From JACRNA01 sp964366335 (GTDB taxonomy: Bacteria > Patescibacteriota > Microgenomatia > CAZETR01 > Amesbacteraceae), in assembly GCA_964366335.1 (NCBI GenBank), contig CAYITQ010000025.1:1-10419 (forward strand): 10,419 bases of DNA. Direction: 5' to 3'. Under the pieces are notes generated by a model that did no database searches, was not told the origin of the DNA, and saw nothing but the letters and a program-made list of their open reading frames with translations. The first letter of the stretch is position 1; the number at the start of each line of letters is the position of its first letter. Shown piece by piece: positions 1 through 6,588 of the stretch. The position numbers and the translations under genes are program-made.

Positions 1-40
1 TCCGGTATCACCAGTATTAGGGAATATATCAGAACAGTCT

Positions 41-889
41 ATGATGCCAGATAATATGAAGGACGCAATAGTGATTTTTGAAAACTATAATATCCGCCGG
101 ATTTATGATGAAAAAAGCGAAACTTGGTTTTTTTCGGTAGTGGATATAATCTCCATATTAATTCAACAGACCAATCACCAAAAAGCCAAAAGTTATTGGA
201 CCACTCTTAAAAATCGCCTGAAAAACGAAGGAAGTCAGGTGGTCACAAAATGTGACCAACTGAAATTAAAGGCAACGGACGGTAAAAAATATTTGACCGA
301 TGTCGCAAATACTGAAACCCTTTTTCGCTTAATTCAATCCGTTCCCAGTCCAAAAGCTGAACCCATCAAACTGTGGTTGGCCAAAGTTGGTCATGAGCGG
401 ATTCAAGATATGTCCGATCCGGCAAGATCGGTTGACCGGGCCCGTAATTATTGGCAACAGCATGGTAGAAGTGAAAAATGGATTCAGCAACGGATGATGG
501 GTCAAGAAACAAGAAACAAACTCACAGATTATTGGAAAAGTCATGAGATATCAAAAGAGGAAGAATATGCCATTTTGACAAATATTATTCATAAAGAGTG
601 GACGGGACTGACCGTAAAACAACACAAAGAAATTAAGAATTTAAGAACACAAAATTTACGTGATCACATGAGCGAAGCTGAATTAATTTTTACGGCACTC
701 GCGGAATTGTCCACTCGCCAAATTGCCGAAACAATGAAAGCCACGGGAATGCCAGAAAATGCAGTGGCAGGCCAAAAAGGTGGAACTGTGGCCAGAAATG
801 CCAGGAGTGAATTGGAACACAAGACTGGTAAAAGAATCGTCAATAATGAGAATTTTTTACCAAAAGAAAAAGTTGCCCGTTTACGGTAG
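41..889 (+). CDS. Bro-N / DinD-like protein (DNA-damage-inducible protein D family)
   Basis: A 282-residue protein with two recognisable parts. Residues about 7-120 fit the Bro-N fold found in phage antirepressors and baculovirus BRO proteins (IRRIYDEKSETWFFSVVDII near 18-37, then KYLTDVANTETLFRLIQSVP near 83-102). Residues about 205-275 resemble the C-terminal region of DinD-type proteins (LRDHMSEAELIFTALAE, then GQKGGTVARNARSELE and KTGKRIV). E. coli DinD is SOS-induced and inhibits RecA; whether this protein does so is unknown. It may be a regulator or phage-derived. It is not visibly in an operon; the next gene starts 89 bp downstream. The start is uncertain: Met1, Met2 and Met6 (position 56) are all possible. 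Family alignment favours Met6, because conserved residues begin right after it. No Shine-Dalgarno sequence precedes any of them. Confidence 0.82.
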   Translation: MMPDNMKDAIVIFENYNIRRIYDEKSETWFFSVVDIISILIQQTNHQKAKSYWTTLKNRLKNEGSQVVTKCDQLKLKATDGKKYLTDVANTETLFRLIQSVPSPKAEPIKLWLAKVGHERIQDMSDPARSVDRARNYWQQHGRSEKWIQQRMMGQETRNKLTDYWKSHEISKEEEYAILTNIIHKEWTGLTVKQHKEIKNLRTQNLRDHMSEAELIFTALAELSTRQIAETMKATGMPENAVAGQKGGTVARNARSELEHKTGKRIVNNENFLPKEKVARLR

Positions 890-890
890 T

Positions 891-937
891 CATTGACATT
901 GACTAATAAGGGGCTATAAGAGTCAATGCGATTGACT
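891..937. repeat. Cluster of four ATTGAC hexamers, two forming an 8-bp inverted repeat
   Basis: ATTGAC occurs on the plus strand at 892-897, 898-903 and 931-936, and on the minus strand as GTCAAT at 922-927. CATTGACT (897-904) and AGTCAATG (921-928) form a perfect 8-bp inverted repeat with a 16-nt centre containing TATAAG. There is no T tract directly after the right arm and the stem is GC-poor, so an operator is more likely than a terminator. The binding protein is unknown. Confidence 0.5.
893..920 (+). promoter_or_regulatory. Candidate sigma-70-type promoter for the GH39-like gene
   Basis: TTGACA at 893-898, a 16-bp spacer and TATAAG at 915-920 form a good -35/-10 pair. It would start transcription near 927, about 50 nt before the glycosidase ATG at 979. 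The -10 lies in the centre of the inverted repeat, so a protein bound there could block it. A second -10-like element sits closer to the gene, so which one is used is not decided by sequence. Confidence 0.4.
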
Positions 938-965
938 ATGTCTGTTTTCCTTTCTTGATTTAGGA

Positions 966-971
966 TAAAAT
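966..971 (+). promoter_or_regulatory. Candidate -10 element for leaderless start of the GH39-like gene
   Basis: TAAAAT ends 7 nt before the ATG at 979, the spacing expected if transcription starts at the A of the start codon. No clear -35 hexamer lies 16-18 bp upstream. It is supported mainly by the same arrangement at other genes in the window. Confidence 0.4.
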
Positions 972-978
972 CAACTTC

Positions 979-2313
979 ATGAAAGCTAAAGAAAATTGGT
1001 GGTCGTATCTGGCGATGGTGGTTTTGGCCTTGGCTTTGCCTATGCTGTTGAAGGGGATAACCCAAATTCAACGCAACTGGGCAGGTGCCGAAGGGCGGCT
1101 GGCCGCCATTGATGTCCAGACAGATCAAGTGATTGGTCCCCTGCCCCGGCCCTGGCAAGCTCTGGCTCAGGGCGGGGACGAATTGACGACCTTTATGGAT
1201 AAGACTCAACCACAAGTTAAGGCACTTGGCATTAAATACATCCGCGTCGATCATATTTACGATGGGTTTGACGTGGTGTCGTTAAACAACAACCAACTTG
1301 TTTTTAATTGGTCAAAATTAGATATTTTAGTTGACAAAATCAGGGCTAGTGGAGCCACACCATTTTTGTCTTTGTCCTACATGCCACCCGTCATTTCCAA
1401 ATCAGACATAGTCGATGCACCAAAAGATTGGAACCAATGGAGTCAGGTTATTCAAAAAACCATCGAGCATTACAGCGGTGACAAAAACATACCCAATATG
1501 TATTATGAAGTTTGGAATGAACCCGATTTGTTTGGCAAATGGACCATGGGCGGAGCCAAAAATTATCAGACTCTTTATTTGTATGCATCGCGGGGAGCAA
1601 CCTCTGCCAAGACCAGTCAAAATTTCAAATTCGGTGGTCCGGCTACGACCGGATTATATAAAAATTGGATAGACAACTTCTTTCCTTTTATTTTACAAAA
1701 CAAATTGCGCTTGGATTTCTTTTCCTGGCACCGCTATGATCTGGATCTGGATAAATATAGCGAGGATGTAGCTAGTGTCAGTCGTTGGATCGAAAGTCAC
1801 CCCTATTTTGCCAATGTTGAAAAAATAGTTTCAGAATTTGGGGCCGATTCGGAGAAAGGGGGAGCCAATGATACCAGGCTTGGAGCTATTCATCTGATCG
1901 CCGCTTCCCGGGAACTGTTGTACAAAATAAAATATGGTTTTTCTTTTTCTGTCACCGGATCTTGGGGGGTCTTAGGCAAACCGCGTGAGCAAGCGCTCAG
2001 GTTCTTGAATTTATTGGGCGATGACCGGTTGGGAGTAACCGGTGAAGGCTCGTGGGTCAAAGCGATTGCGGCCAAAAGTAAGAAAGGTTTTCAGGTCTTA
2101 GTAGTTAACTATGACCCAAAAAACGTTCATAGTGAAATAGTTCCTGTAACCTTTACAGATCTCTCAGATCGCAACTTCATTATGCATCAGACGATTTTGG
2201 GTAGCAACCCGGTTCGTTATGCTATTGCGACTTCGGAGGGGAATCTGCAATATCAATTGCCCATGAGTCCAAATAGTGCGATACTTTTGGAATTGGTTCC
2301 AGCTAGTATATAA
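979..2313 (+). CDS. Membrane-anchored clan GH-A glycoside hydrolase, GH39-like
   Basis: A 444-residue protein. Residues 9-27 are hydrophobic after a short Lys-containing N-terminus, so this is a signal anchor or uncleaved signal peptide placing the catalytic domain outside the membrane. The rest fits a (beta/alpha)8 clan GH-A fold. The motif YYEVWNEPD (175-183) carries the likely acid/base Glu181, and IVSEFG (283-288) the likely nucleophile Glu286; FFSWHRYD (247-254) resembles the His-containing strand of GH39 enzymes. GH39 members hydrolyse beta-xylosides, alpha-L-iduronides and related substrates by a retaining mechanism; the substrate here cannot be read. Residues about 355-444 look like a small beta-sandwich tail, as is common in GH39. 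It could act on the cell's own envelope glycans or on a host's. The stop codon overlaps the ftsK -10 element. Another clan GH-A family remains possible. Confidence 0.78.
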   Translation: MKAKENWWSYLAMVVLALALPMLLKGITQIQRNWAGAEGRLAAIDVQTDQVIGPLPRPWQALAQGGDELTTFMDKTQPQVKALGIKYIRVDHIYDGFDVVSLNNNQLVFNWSKLDILVDKIRASGATPFLSLSYMPPVISKSDIVDAPKDWNQWSQVIQKTIEHYSGDKNIPNMYYEVWNEPDLFGKWTMGGAKNYQTLYLYASRGATSAKTSQNFKFGGPATTGLYKNWIDNFFPFILQNKLRLDFFSWHRYDLDLDKYSEDVASVSRWIESHPYFANVEKIVSEFGADSEKGGANDTRLGAIHLIAASRELLYKIKYGFSFSVTGSWGVLGKPREQALRFLNLLGDDRLGVTGEGSWVKAIAAKSKKGFQVLVVNYDPKNVHSEIVPVTFTDLSDRNFIMHQTILGSNPVRYAIATSEGNLQYQLPMSPNSAILLELVPASI

Positions 2314-2314
2314 T
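2287..2314 (+). promoter_or_regulatory. Promoter of the ftsK operon
   Basis: TTGGAA (2287-2292), a 16-bp spacer and a perfect TATAAT (2309-2314), followed after 6 nt by the ATG at 2321. The -10 covers the stop codon of the glycosidase gene. The spacing implies a leaderless or nearly leaderless ftsK mRNA. Confidence 0.6.
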
Positions 2315-2320
2315 AATCTT

Positions 2321-4387
2321 ATGGCCAGACGCAGAACTGCCCCCAAACTGAAGTTTAAAAAAAATACTATTTATGCCATGTCTGTTGCTCTGCTATGGAG
2401 CTGTGCTTTGTTAATTTGGCTATCTTTTTCCCTCAAGGGTTCACTTCTATTGGCTGTGAATAAAATATTGGTGGGAAATTTGGGGACTGTCGCTACATTC
2501 TTCCTACCCTTTTCTTTTATCACCGCGGGGTTTCTGGTCAGCAAAATCAAAACTTCACTTGCCAACGCCAATGTTTTTGTGGGCAGTCTCATAATCCTTG
2601 GCTGTCTTGCGGGTATCACCCGCGGAGGCACGCTTGGGACAGAGCTCTGGAATGGCCTGGCGATATTGGTGTCAGTGGCCGGAGCCGGAATATTTTTGTT
2701 TATCGGTTTGGTGGTTGGAGCTGTCGTCATGTTTAATATTCCTTTTGAAGATATCATTAATTGGTTTATCGGTCTGAGGCGTTTCTTCAAATCCAAACCA
2801 AAAACAGCTCTAAATAACACCAATACCGTCATCCGCATGGGTGGCATGGCTCCCCAAGTAGCCAAGCCCGCCAATGTAGTGATTGCCGACAAAAGACCAA
2901 CCCAGCTGACCATCAATCCGCCTACCACCGCCTCCGACTCACCCTGGAAATATCCACCCCTGACGCTTCTATCCGAGACAGTTTCCGGCAAAGCCGACCG
3001 CGGAGATCCCAAAGCCAATGCCGATATTATTGAAAGTACTCTGGAAGCTTTTGGTATTACTGCCAAAGTGGTGGAAGTCAACCTTGGTCCGGCAGTCACC
3101 CAATATGCCCTGGAAGTAGCTATCGGAACCAAGCTGTCCAAAATTTCATCTCTCTCAAATGATTTGGCCCTGGCTCTGGCCGCTCCCACCGGCCAAATCC
3201 GCATCGAAGCCCCCATTCCGGGCCGGTCACTGGTTGGTATAGAATTACCAAACCGGTCTCCTGAATTTGTCAGTCTGCGGCGGATGCTGGAGTCGGATGG
3301 CATGCGCCACCACAAGAGCAAATTGGCAGTTTCATTGGGCCTCGATGTCTCAGGTAAGCCGGTCATTGGCGATATTGCCCGCATGCCGCACATTTTGATT
3401 GCCGGTATGACCGGATCGGGTAAATCGGTCTGCATCAATGCTTTTATCGCTTCGCTCCTGTTTCGCGCCAGTCCGGCCGAGCTGAATTTAATTATGGTTG
3501 ATCCTAAACGGGTAGAACTGACCAACTACAACGGCATTCCTCATCTGTTGTCACCGGTCATTGTCGAGCCGGAAAAAGTGCTCTCGGCTCTCAAATGGCT
3601 GACGGTGGAAATGGATAGAAGATACAAAGTTTTTGCCGAGGTGGGCGTACGCAATATTGATGCTTACAATGAATCATCGGGTTTTCAGGCTCTGCCGTAT
3701 ATTGTGCTTCTCATAGATGAATTGGCGGACATTATGCTCTTTGCCCCCGTCGAAGTGGAAGATGCCATTACCCGCCTGGCCCAAATGTCCCGGGCTACCG
3801 GAATTCATCTGGTCTTGGCTACTCAGAGGCCATCGGTCGATATTATTACCGGCCTTATTAAGGCCAATATTCCCACCCGTTTGGCTTTCGCCGTCTCATC
3901 AATGATTGATTCCAGAGTAATTTTAGACCAGCCCGGAGCAGAAAAATTATTAGGCAGAGGGGACATGTTGTTTGTGCCTCCGGATCAGGCTAAACCGACC
4001 CGGATACAGGGAGCTTATGTTTCAGACAAAGAAATCGGAGCCCTGATTGATTTTATCCGAAAGCAAGGCGTGGTTCCCCACTATACCGAAGAAGTGACAT
4101 CTATGGCTATTGGCAAAAAAGGCCGGGGAAATACCCAGGTCCAATCGGCCGATGGCTCAAGTCAGGATGAATTATTTGCTCAGGCGGTCCAAATAGTTGT
4201 TCAAAACGACAAAGCCTCGGCGAGCCTCTTGCAACGCAAACTGAGTATCGGTTATGCCAGAGCCGCCCGGGTAATTGATGAGCTGGAACAAGCGGGTGTA
4301 ATTGGCCGCGGTGACGGGGCTAAACCCCGGGATGTCTTGATTGCCAATGCCGAAGAGTTTTTGAATAGGACGGTGTCCGAATCATGA
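2321..4387 (+). CDS. ftsK: DNA translocase FtsK/SpoIIIE
   Basis: A 688-residue translocase that pumps chromosomal DNA through the closing septum. After an Arg/Lys-rich N-terminus there are about four membrane segments (roughly 17-38, 56-76, 85-100, 113-138), a short linker (about 150-215), then the motor. Walker A is GMTGSGKS (362-369, Lys368), Walker B is IVLLIDELAD (461-470, Asp466-Glu467), and TQRPSVDIITG follows near 501. Residues about 613-678 form the gamma winged-helix domain (LLQRKLSIGYARAARVIDEL, then GRGDGAKPRDVL), which reads polar KOPS-like sequences and contacts XerD in known FtsK proteins. The linker is short compared with E. coli FtsK. An in-frame ATG lies 45 bp upstream, but it falls inside the glycosidase gene and ahead of the -10 element, so 2321 is preferred. 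The end overlaps the next gene by 4 bp (ATGA), implying translational coupling. Confidence 0.95.
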   Translation: MARRRTAPKLKFKKNTIYAMSVALLWSCALLIWLSFSLKGSLLLAVNKILVGNLGTVATFFLPFSFITAGFLVSKIKTSLANANVFVGSLIILGCLAGITRGGTLGTELWNGLAILVSVAGAGIFLFIGLVVGAVVMFNIPFEDIINWFIGLRRFFKSKPKTALNNTNTVIRMGGMAPQVAKPANVVIADKRPTQLTINPPTTASDSPWKYPPLTLLSETVSGKADRGDPKANADIIESTLEAFGITAKVVEVNLGPAVTQYALEVAIGTKLSKISSLSNDLALALAAPTGQIRIEAPIPGRSLVGIELPNRSPEFVSLRRMLESDGMRHHKSKLAVSLGLDVSGKPVIGDIARMPHILIAGMTGSGKSVCINAFIASLLFRASPAELNLIMVDPKRVELTNYNGIPHLLSPVIVEPEKVLSALKWLTVEMDRRYKVFAEVGVRNIDAYNESSGFQALPYIVLLIDELADIMLFAPVEVEDAITRLAQMSRATGIHLVLATQRPSVDIITGLIKANIPTRLAFAVSSMIDSRVILDQPGAEKLLGRGDMLFVPPDQAKPTRIQGAYVSDKEIGALIDFIRKQGVVPHYTEEVTSMAIGKKGRGNTQVQSADGSSQDELFAQAVQIVVQNDKASASLLQRKLSIGYARAARVIDELEQAGVIGRGDGAKPRDVLIANAEEFLNRTVSES

Positions 4388-5016
4388 AAAGTGTCGGTCA
4401 ACTATTACAGGCCGGCCGGTCGGCCAAAAAAATGGAAATTGCTGACGTAGCGCGGATAACCAGAATCCGCAGTGAGTTTTTGCAGGCCCTGGAAGCCGAT
4501 GATTATTCCCGGCTTCCCGGAAATACGGTGGCCCGGGGTTTTATCAAAAATTATGCGCAGTTTTTGGGCTTGCCGGTTGATCAAATATTGGCGGTTTTCC
4601 GGCGGGATTTTATGGAAAACCCCAAAGGCCAAATTATTCCCCGCGGAATAACCACCCCCATGACCGATATCAGTGTCTGGACTCCAAAAACAACCGGAAT
4701 TGCCGTTGTGATTATGCTGGTTACTTTGTTTGGGGCGTATCTGGTCTATCAATACCGGATTTTGACCGGGGCTCCCCCCTTATCCATTACCCGGCCTATC
4801 GATCAGTTCAAAACCTCCGAAAAGAGTGTGGAGATAATAGGGACAACCGATCCCCAAGCCACTCTTTCAGTCAATGGTCAGCTGGTCGCTTTGGACAAAG
4901 GCGGAACTTTCAGCTTCCGGGTGCCGCTGGAATTTGAAGTTAACAAAATTTCGGTGGTGGTGGCTTCCAAATATGGTAAGACCAAGTCACAAAATCTGAC
5001 CATTTACCATGAATAA
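4384..5016 (+). CDS. RodZ-like protein: HTH domain, single membrane span, Ig-like tail
   Basis: A 210-residue bitopic protein. Residues about 3-75 form the helix-turn-helix domain of the RodZ type (VGQLLQAGRSAKKMEIADVA, then RSEFLQALEADDYSRLPG and VARGFIKNYAQFLGL). This domain binds MreB in known RodZ proteins rather than acting mainly as a DNA binder. A membrane span at about 103-122 separates it from an extracytoplasmic domain (about 133-208) with alternating beta-strand pattern (VEIIGTTDPQATLSVNGQ), like bacterial Ig or glucodextranase-B-type domains. Its role is probably cell-shape or envelope scaffolding. It starts within the ftsK stop codon and its end overlaps the next gene by 8 bp, so all three genes are probably co-translated. 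I see no mreB in the window. The only Shine-Dalgarno-like sequence, AGGA, is 13 nt upstream, too far to be convincing. Confidence 0.8.
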   Translation: MKSVGQLLQAGRSAKKMEIADVARITRIRSEFLQALEADDYSRLPGNTVARGFIKNYAQFLGLPVDQILAVFRRDFMENPKGQIIPRGITTPMTDISVWTPKTTGIAVVIMLVTLFGAYLVYQYRILTGAPPLSITRPIDQFKTSEKSVEIIGTTDPQATLSVNGQLVALDKGGTFSFRVPLEFEVNKISVVVASKYGKTKSQNLTIYHE

Positions 5017-5221
5017 CTTAGCTCAACTTTTATTAACGATTGTTATTATTACCCTGACCTTACTTTTGGTTCCGGTAGCCATTCAGGCCATATCTATTCT
5101 GATCGAAATCCGCCGGATGTTCAAAAAGGTCAATGAAATTTTGGGTGCAGACAAAAATATCACCGAGGCTGCCTCCCAAATCCGCCGCTTCTTCAAGCGC
5201 GGGGGTAAACACTTGACATAA
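5009..5221 (+). CDS. Small single-span membrane protein, unknown function
   Basis: A 70-residue protein of no family I recognise. Residues about 5-31 are almost wholly hydrophobic (LLLTIVIITLTLLLVPVAIQ), followed by a charged, probably amphipathic helix (IEIRRMFKKVNEILG) and a basic tail (RRFFKRGGKH). The layout suggests a membrane span with a positively charged cytoplasmic tail. It begins 8 bp inside the RodZ-like gene, in another frame, which supports it being real and in the same operon. Its context suggests an accessory subunit of an envelope or division complex, but that is only guilt by association. The last codons contain the -35 element of the following antitoxin-toxin promoter. Confidence 0.72.
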   Translation: MNNLAQLLLTIVIITLTLLLVPVAIQAISILIEIRRMFKKVNEILGADKNITEAASQIRRFFKRGGKHLT

Positions 5222-5241
5222 ACAATTATCTGTAATAACAT
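5213..5241 (+). promoter_or_regulatory. Promoter of the AbrB-like/Doc operon
   Basis: A perfect TTGACA (5213-5218), a 17-bp spacer and TAACAT (5236-5241), with the ATG at 5251, 9 nt after the -10. Transcription would start close to the start codon. The -35 overlaps the end of the small membrane protein gene, and the -10 sits inside a palindrome. Confidence 0.65.
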
Positions 5242-5249
5242 GTTATAAC
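5232..5249. promoter_or_regulatory. Palindromic operator over the -10 of the AbrB-like/Doc promoter
   Basis: ATAACATGTTAT at 5235-5246 is a perfect 12-bp palindrome. Extended to 5232-5249 it stays symmetric in 8 of 9 base pairs. It covers the -10 hexamer, and ATGTTA recurs at 5251-5256 over the start codon. Type II antitoxins commonly repress their own promoter through such a site; binding by the AbrB-like protein is inferred. Confidence 0.6.
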
Positions 5250-5250
5250 T

Positions 5251-5502
5251 ATGTTAAAGACAGTGGCCCAGATAGGAAATTCTTTAGGTGGAATATTCCC
5301 TTCTGAATTTATACGAAGAAACAATCTTAAAAAAGGCAGTAAGATGGCTATCACCCATTCCAACGGGTCAATTACTTTTGCCACCAAGCTCCCATCTCAG
5401 ACTGTATATGATGTTGCCGGAAACCAGGAATGGCTCGAATTATTGAAAGAAGTTGAGTCAAAGTATGGAAAGGCGCTGGAAACTTTGGCAAAATTACAAT
5501 GA
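5251..5502 (+). CDS. AbrB/MazE-like antitoxin
   Basis: An 83-residue protein. Residues 1-45 match the swapped-hairpin SpoVT/AbrB DNA-binding fold (AQIGNSLGGIFPSEFIRRNN, LKKGSKMAITHSNGSITF), with the Gly-Asn-Ser turn and the Pro-Ser segment typical of MazE. The C-terminal half (about 57-83, EWLELLKEVESKYGKALETL) is helical and probably wraps the toxin. Its stop overlaps the toxin start by 4 bp (ATGA), so the pair is coupled with the antitoxin made first. It probably neutralises the Doc-family protein next door and represses the operon through the palindrome over its promoter. The antitoxin classically paired with Doc is Phd, which is a different fold. Confidence 0.82.
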   Translation: MLKTVAQIGNSLGGIFPSEFIRRNNLKKGSKMAITHSNGSITFATKLPSQTVYDVAGNQEWLELLKEVESKYGKALETLAKLQ

Positions 5503-5882
5503 CTGTATTTACATTAGAGCAAGTACTTGCGGCACATGAATTTGCTTTGATGAAACACGGAGGTTCTTCTGGAGTACGGGATATGAACATGCTCCATTCT
5601 GCAATATTTAGGCCTTTTGCAACCTACGACGGGGAGGATTTATACCCTGACATATTTCTCAAAGCGGGAGCGTTGATGCAATCAATTGTCAAAAACCACC
5701 CGTTTGTGGATGGAAACAAAAGGACAGCTTTTATATGTACATACAGTTTCCTGAAAATAAACGGGGTTAATATAAAGATTTCTGAAAAAGAAATAGTAGA
5801 TTTCGCTGTCAGTGTCGCCAACTCAAATTTATCAGTAGATGAAATAGCAGACTTTTGGAAATTTCACCGCGTTAATTTTTAA
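5499..5882 (+). CDS. Doc family toxin (Fic fold, death-on-curing)
   Basis: A 127-residue protein, the usual Doc length. The active-site motif is HPFVDGNKRTA (67-77). Lys74 replaces the Gly found in adenylylating Fic enzymes (HPFxxGNGR), and this is the Doc signature. In phage P1 Doc, this form phosphorylates EF-Tu and stops translation. The N-terminal part (LAAHEFALMKHGGSSGVRDM) and the helix after the motif (SFLKINGVNI) also fit Doc. All visible catalytic residues are present, so it may be active. It is coupled to the upstream AbrB-like antitoxin. Its last 11 bp overlap the 3' end of the convergent minus-strand gene, and no terminator is visible between them. Confidence 0.9.
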   Translation: MTVFTLEQVLAAHEFALMKHGGSSGVRDMNMLHSAIFRPFATYDGEDLYPDIFLKAGALMQSIVKNHPFVDGNKRTAFICTYSFLKINGVNIKISEKEIVDFAVSVANSNLSVDEIADFWKFHRVNF

Positions 5883-6576
5883 TACAAATTCCTGAAGCGT
5901 CGGGATAATCCCCGTCATATTTACAATTATATCCATCAGGGCAAATTACGCCAGCGATTCCTCCACAAACCATTTCCTTTTGATCAATAAACTTAAATGT
6001 AGCTAGTATTTGGTCAACCACTTTTTTGCCATCTGGATTATTGGACATAAAAGAAATAATATACTTGGGTTTTACTAAACTTGATGGTAGATCATTGATT
6101 AATATGACTTTTTCTTTACACTTCGAGTCGTCGTTTTCCCAAATCACAGTAGGTTCACCATTAAGCTCTGATTTGGTAACTCTATCAAATCGTGAATAGT
6201 TTAATAACGGGTCATACTTTGAAACGGAAAATGAGTATCCAGGACAAGCTCCAATAACCGTTCGCATATCGGGATCTTTTAATACAACGACATACATATC
6301 CGTTTCTGTTATTACCCAACTGTTCGGGTACTTAAAAATTACCCCAAGATTTTTGTTTATATATGTTTTCCAGTTGGCGGTGGGGTTTGGAGTAGGGGTT
6401 GCTTTGGCGATAGGTGTAGGAGTGGGTTCGATGGCCGGTTGAGAATACAAATTCTTGCCGAAAAAGAGGCCCAGAGCAATTCCTAGACTAAAGATAATTA
6501 TTCCACCAACAATAATCAACGGAACTTTGGATTTTGGTTTTGGTGTAATGACAGAGACTGGCGGTACCGGATCCAT
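5872..6576 (-). CDS. Membrane-anchored PsbP-like protein with Cys-rich C-terminal module
   Basis: A 234-residue protein. A Pro/Lys-rich cytoplasmic start is followed by a membrane span at about 19-40 (LIIVGGIIIFSLGIALGLFF), a Pro/Thr linker (about 50-67), and an extracytoplasmic domain (about 68-198) beginning WKTYINKNLGVIFKYPNSW. That opening is typical of PsbP-like domains in exported proteins, and residues 185-197 (VVDQILATFKFID) fit its last helix and strand. The final 31 residues form a separate module with Cys204, Cys212, Cys218 and Cys231 (VCGGIAGVICPDGYNC), probably two disulphides. Cys111 and Cys153 could form another. The function is unknown; surface exposure is inferred from topology. 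It stands alone, divergent from hicB and convergent with doc. Confidence 0.72.
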   Translation of the reverse strand: MDPVPPVSVITPKPKSKVPLIIVGGIIIFSLGIALGLFFGKNLYSQPAIEPTPTPIAKATPTPNPTANWKTYINKNLGVIFKYPNSWVITETDMYVVVLKDPDMRTVIGACPGYSFSVSKYDPLLNYSRFDRVTKSELNGEPTVIWENDDSKCKEKVILINDLPSSLVKPKYIISFMSNNPDGKKVVDQILATFKFIDQKEMVCGGIAGVICPDGYNCKYDGDYPDASGICIKN

Positions 6577-6582
6577 GTAATT

Positions 6583-6588
6583 AGTATA
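6583..6588 (-). promoter_or_regulatory. -10 element of the PsbP-like gene
   Basis: On the minus strand TATACT is followed by 6 nt and the ATG at 6576, matching a leaderless layout. The -35 region is weak. A GGAGG further upstream lies 18 nt before the ATG and ahead of the -10, so it is not a ribosome binding site. Confidence 0.45.

Noticed and set aside
897..928. The 8-bp inverted repeat as an intrinsic terminator after the DinD-like gene
   Set aside because: The stem is GC-poor, the loop is 16 nt and no T tract follows directly.
664..1254. Minus-strand open frame of 196 codons across the DinD-like and glycosidase genes
   Set aside because: It overlaps two well-supported plus-strand genes and the promoter between them, and shows no domain.
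2276..2320. Upstream in-frame ATG extending FtsK by 15 residues
   Set aside because: It lies inside the glycosidase gene and before the TATAAT; the extension adds no known FtsK motif.
2371..3525. Long minus-strand open frame (384 codons) opposite ftsK
   Set aside because: It lies wholly opposite the FtsK coding frame, its translation matches no known fold and is rich in Arg/Pro/Ser typical of an antisense shadow.
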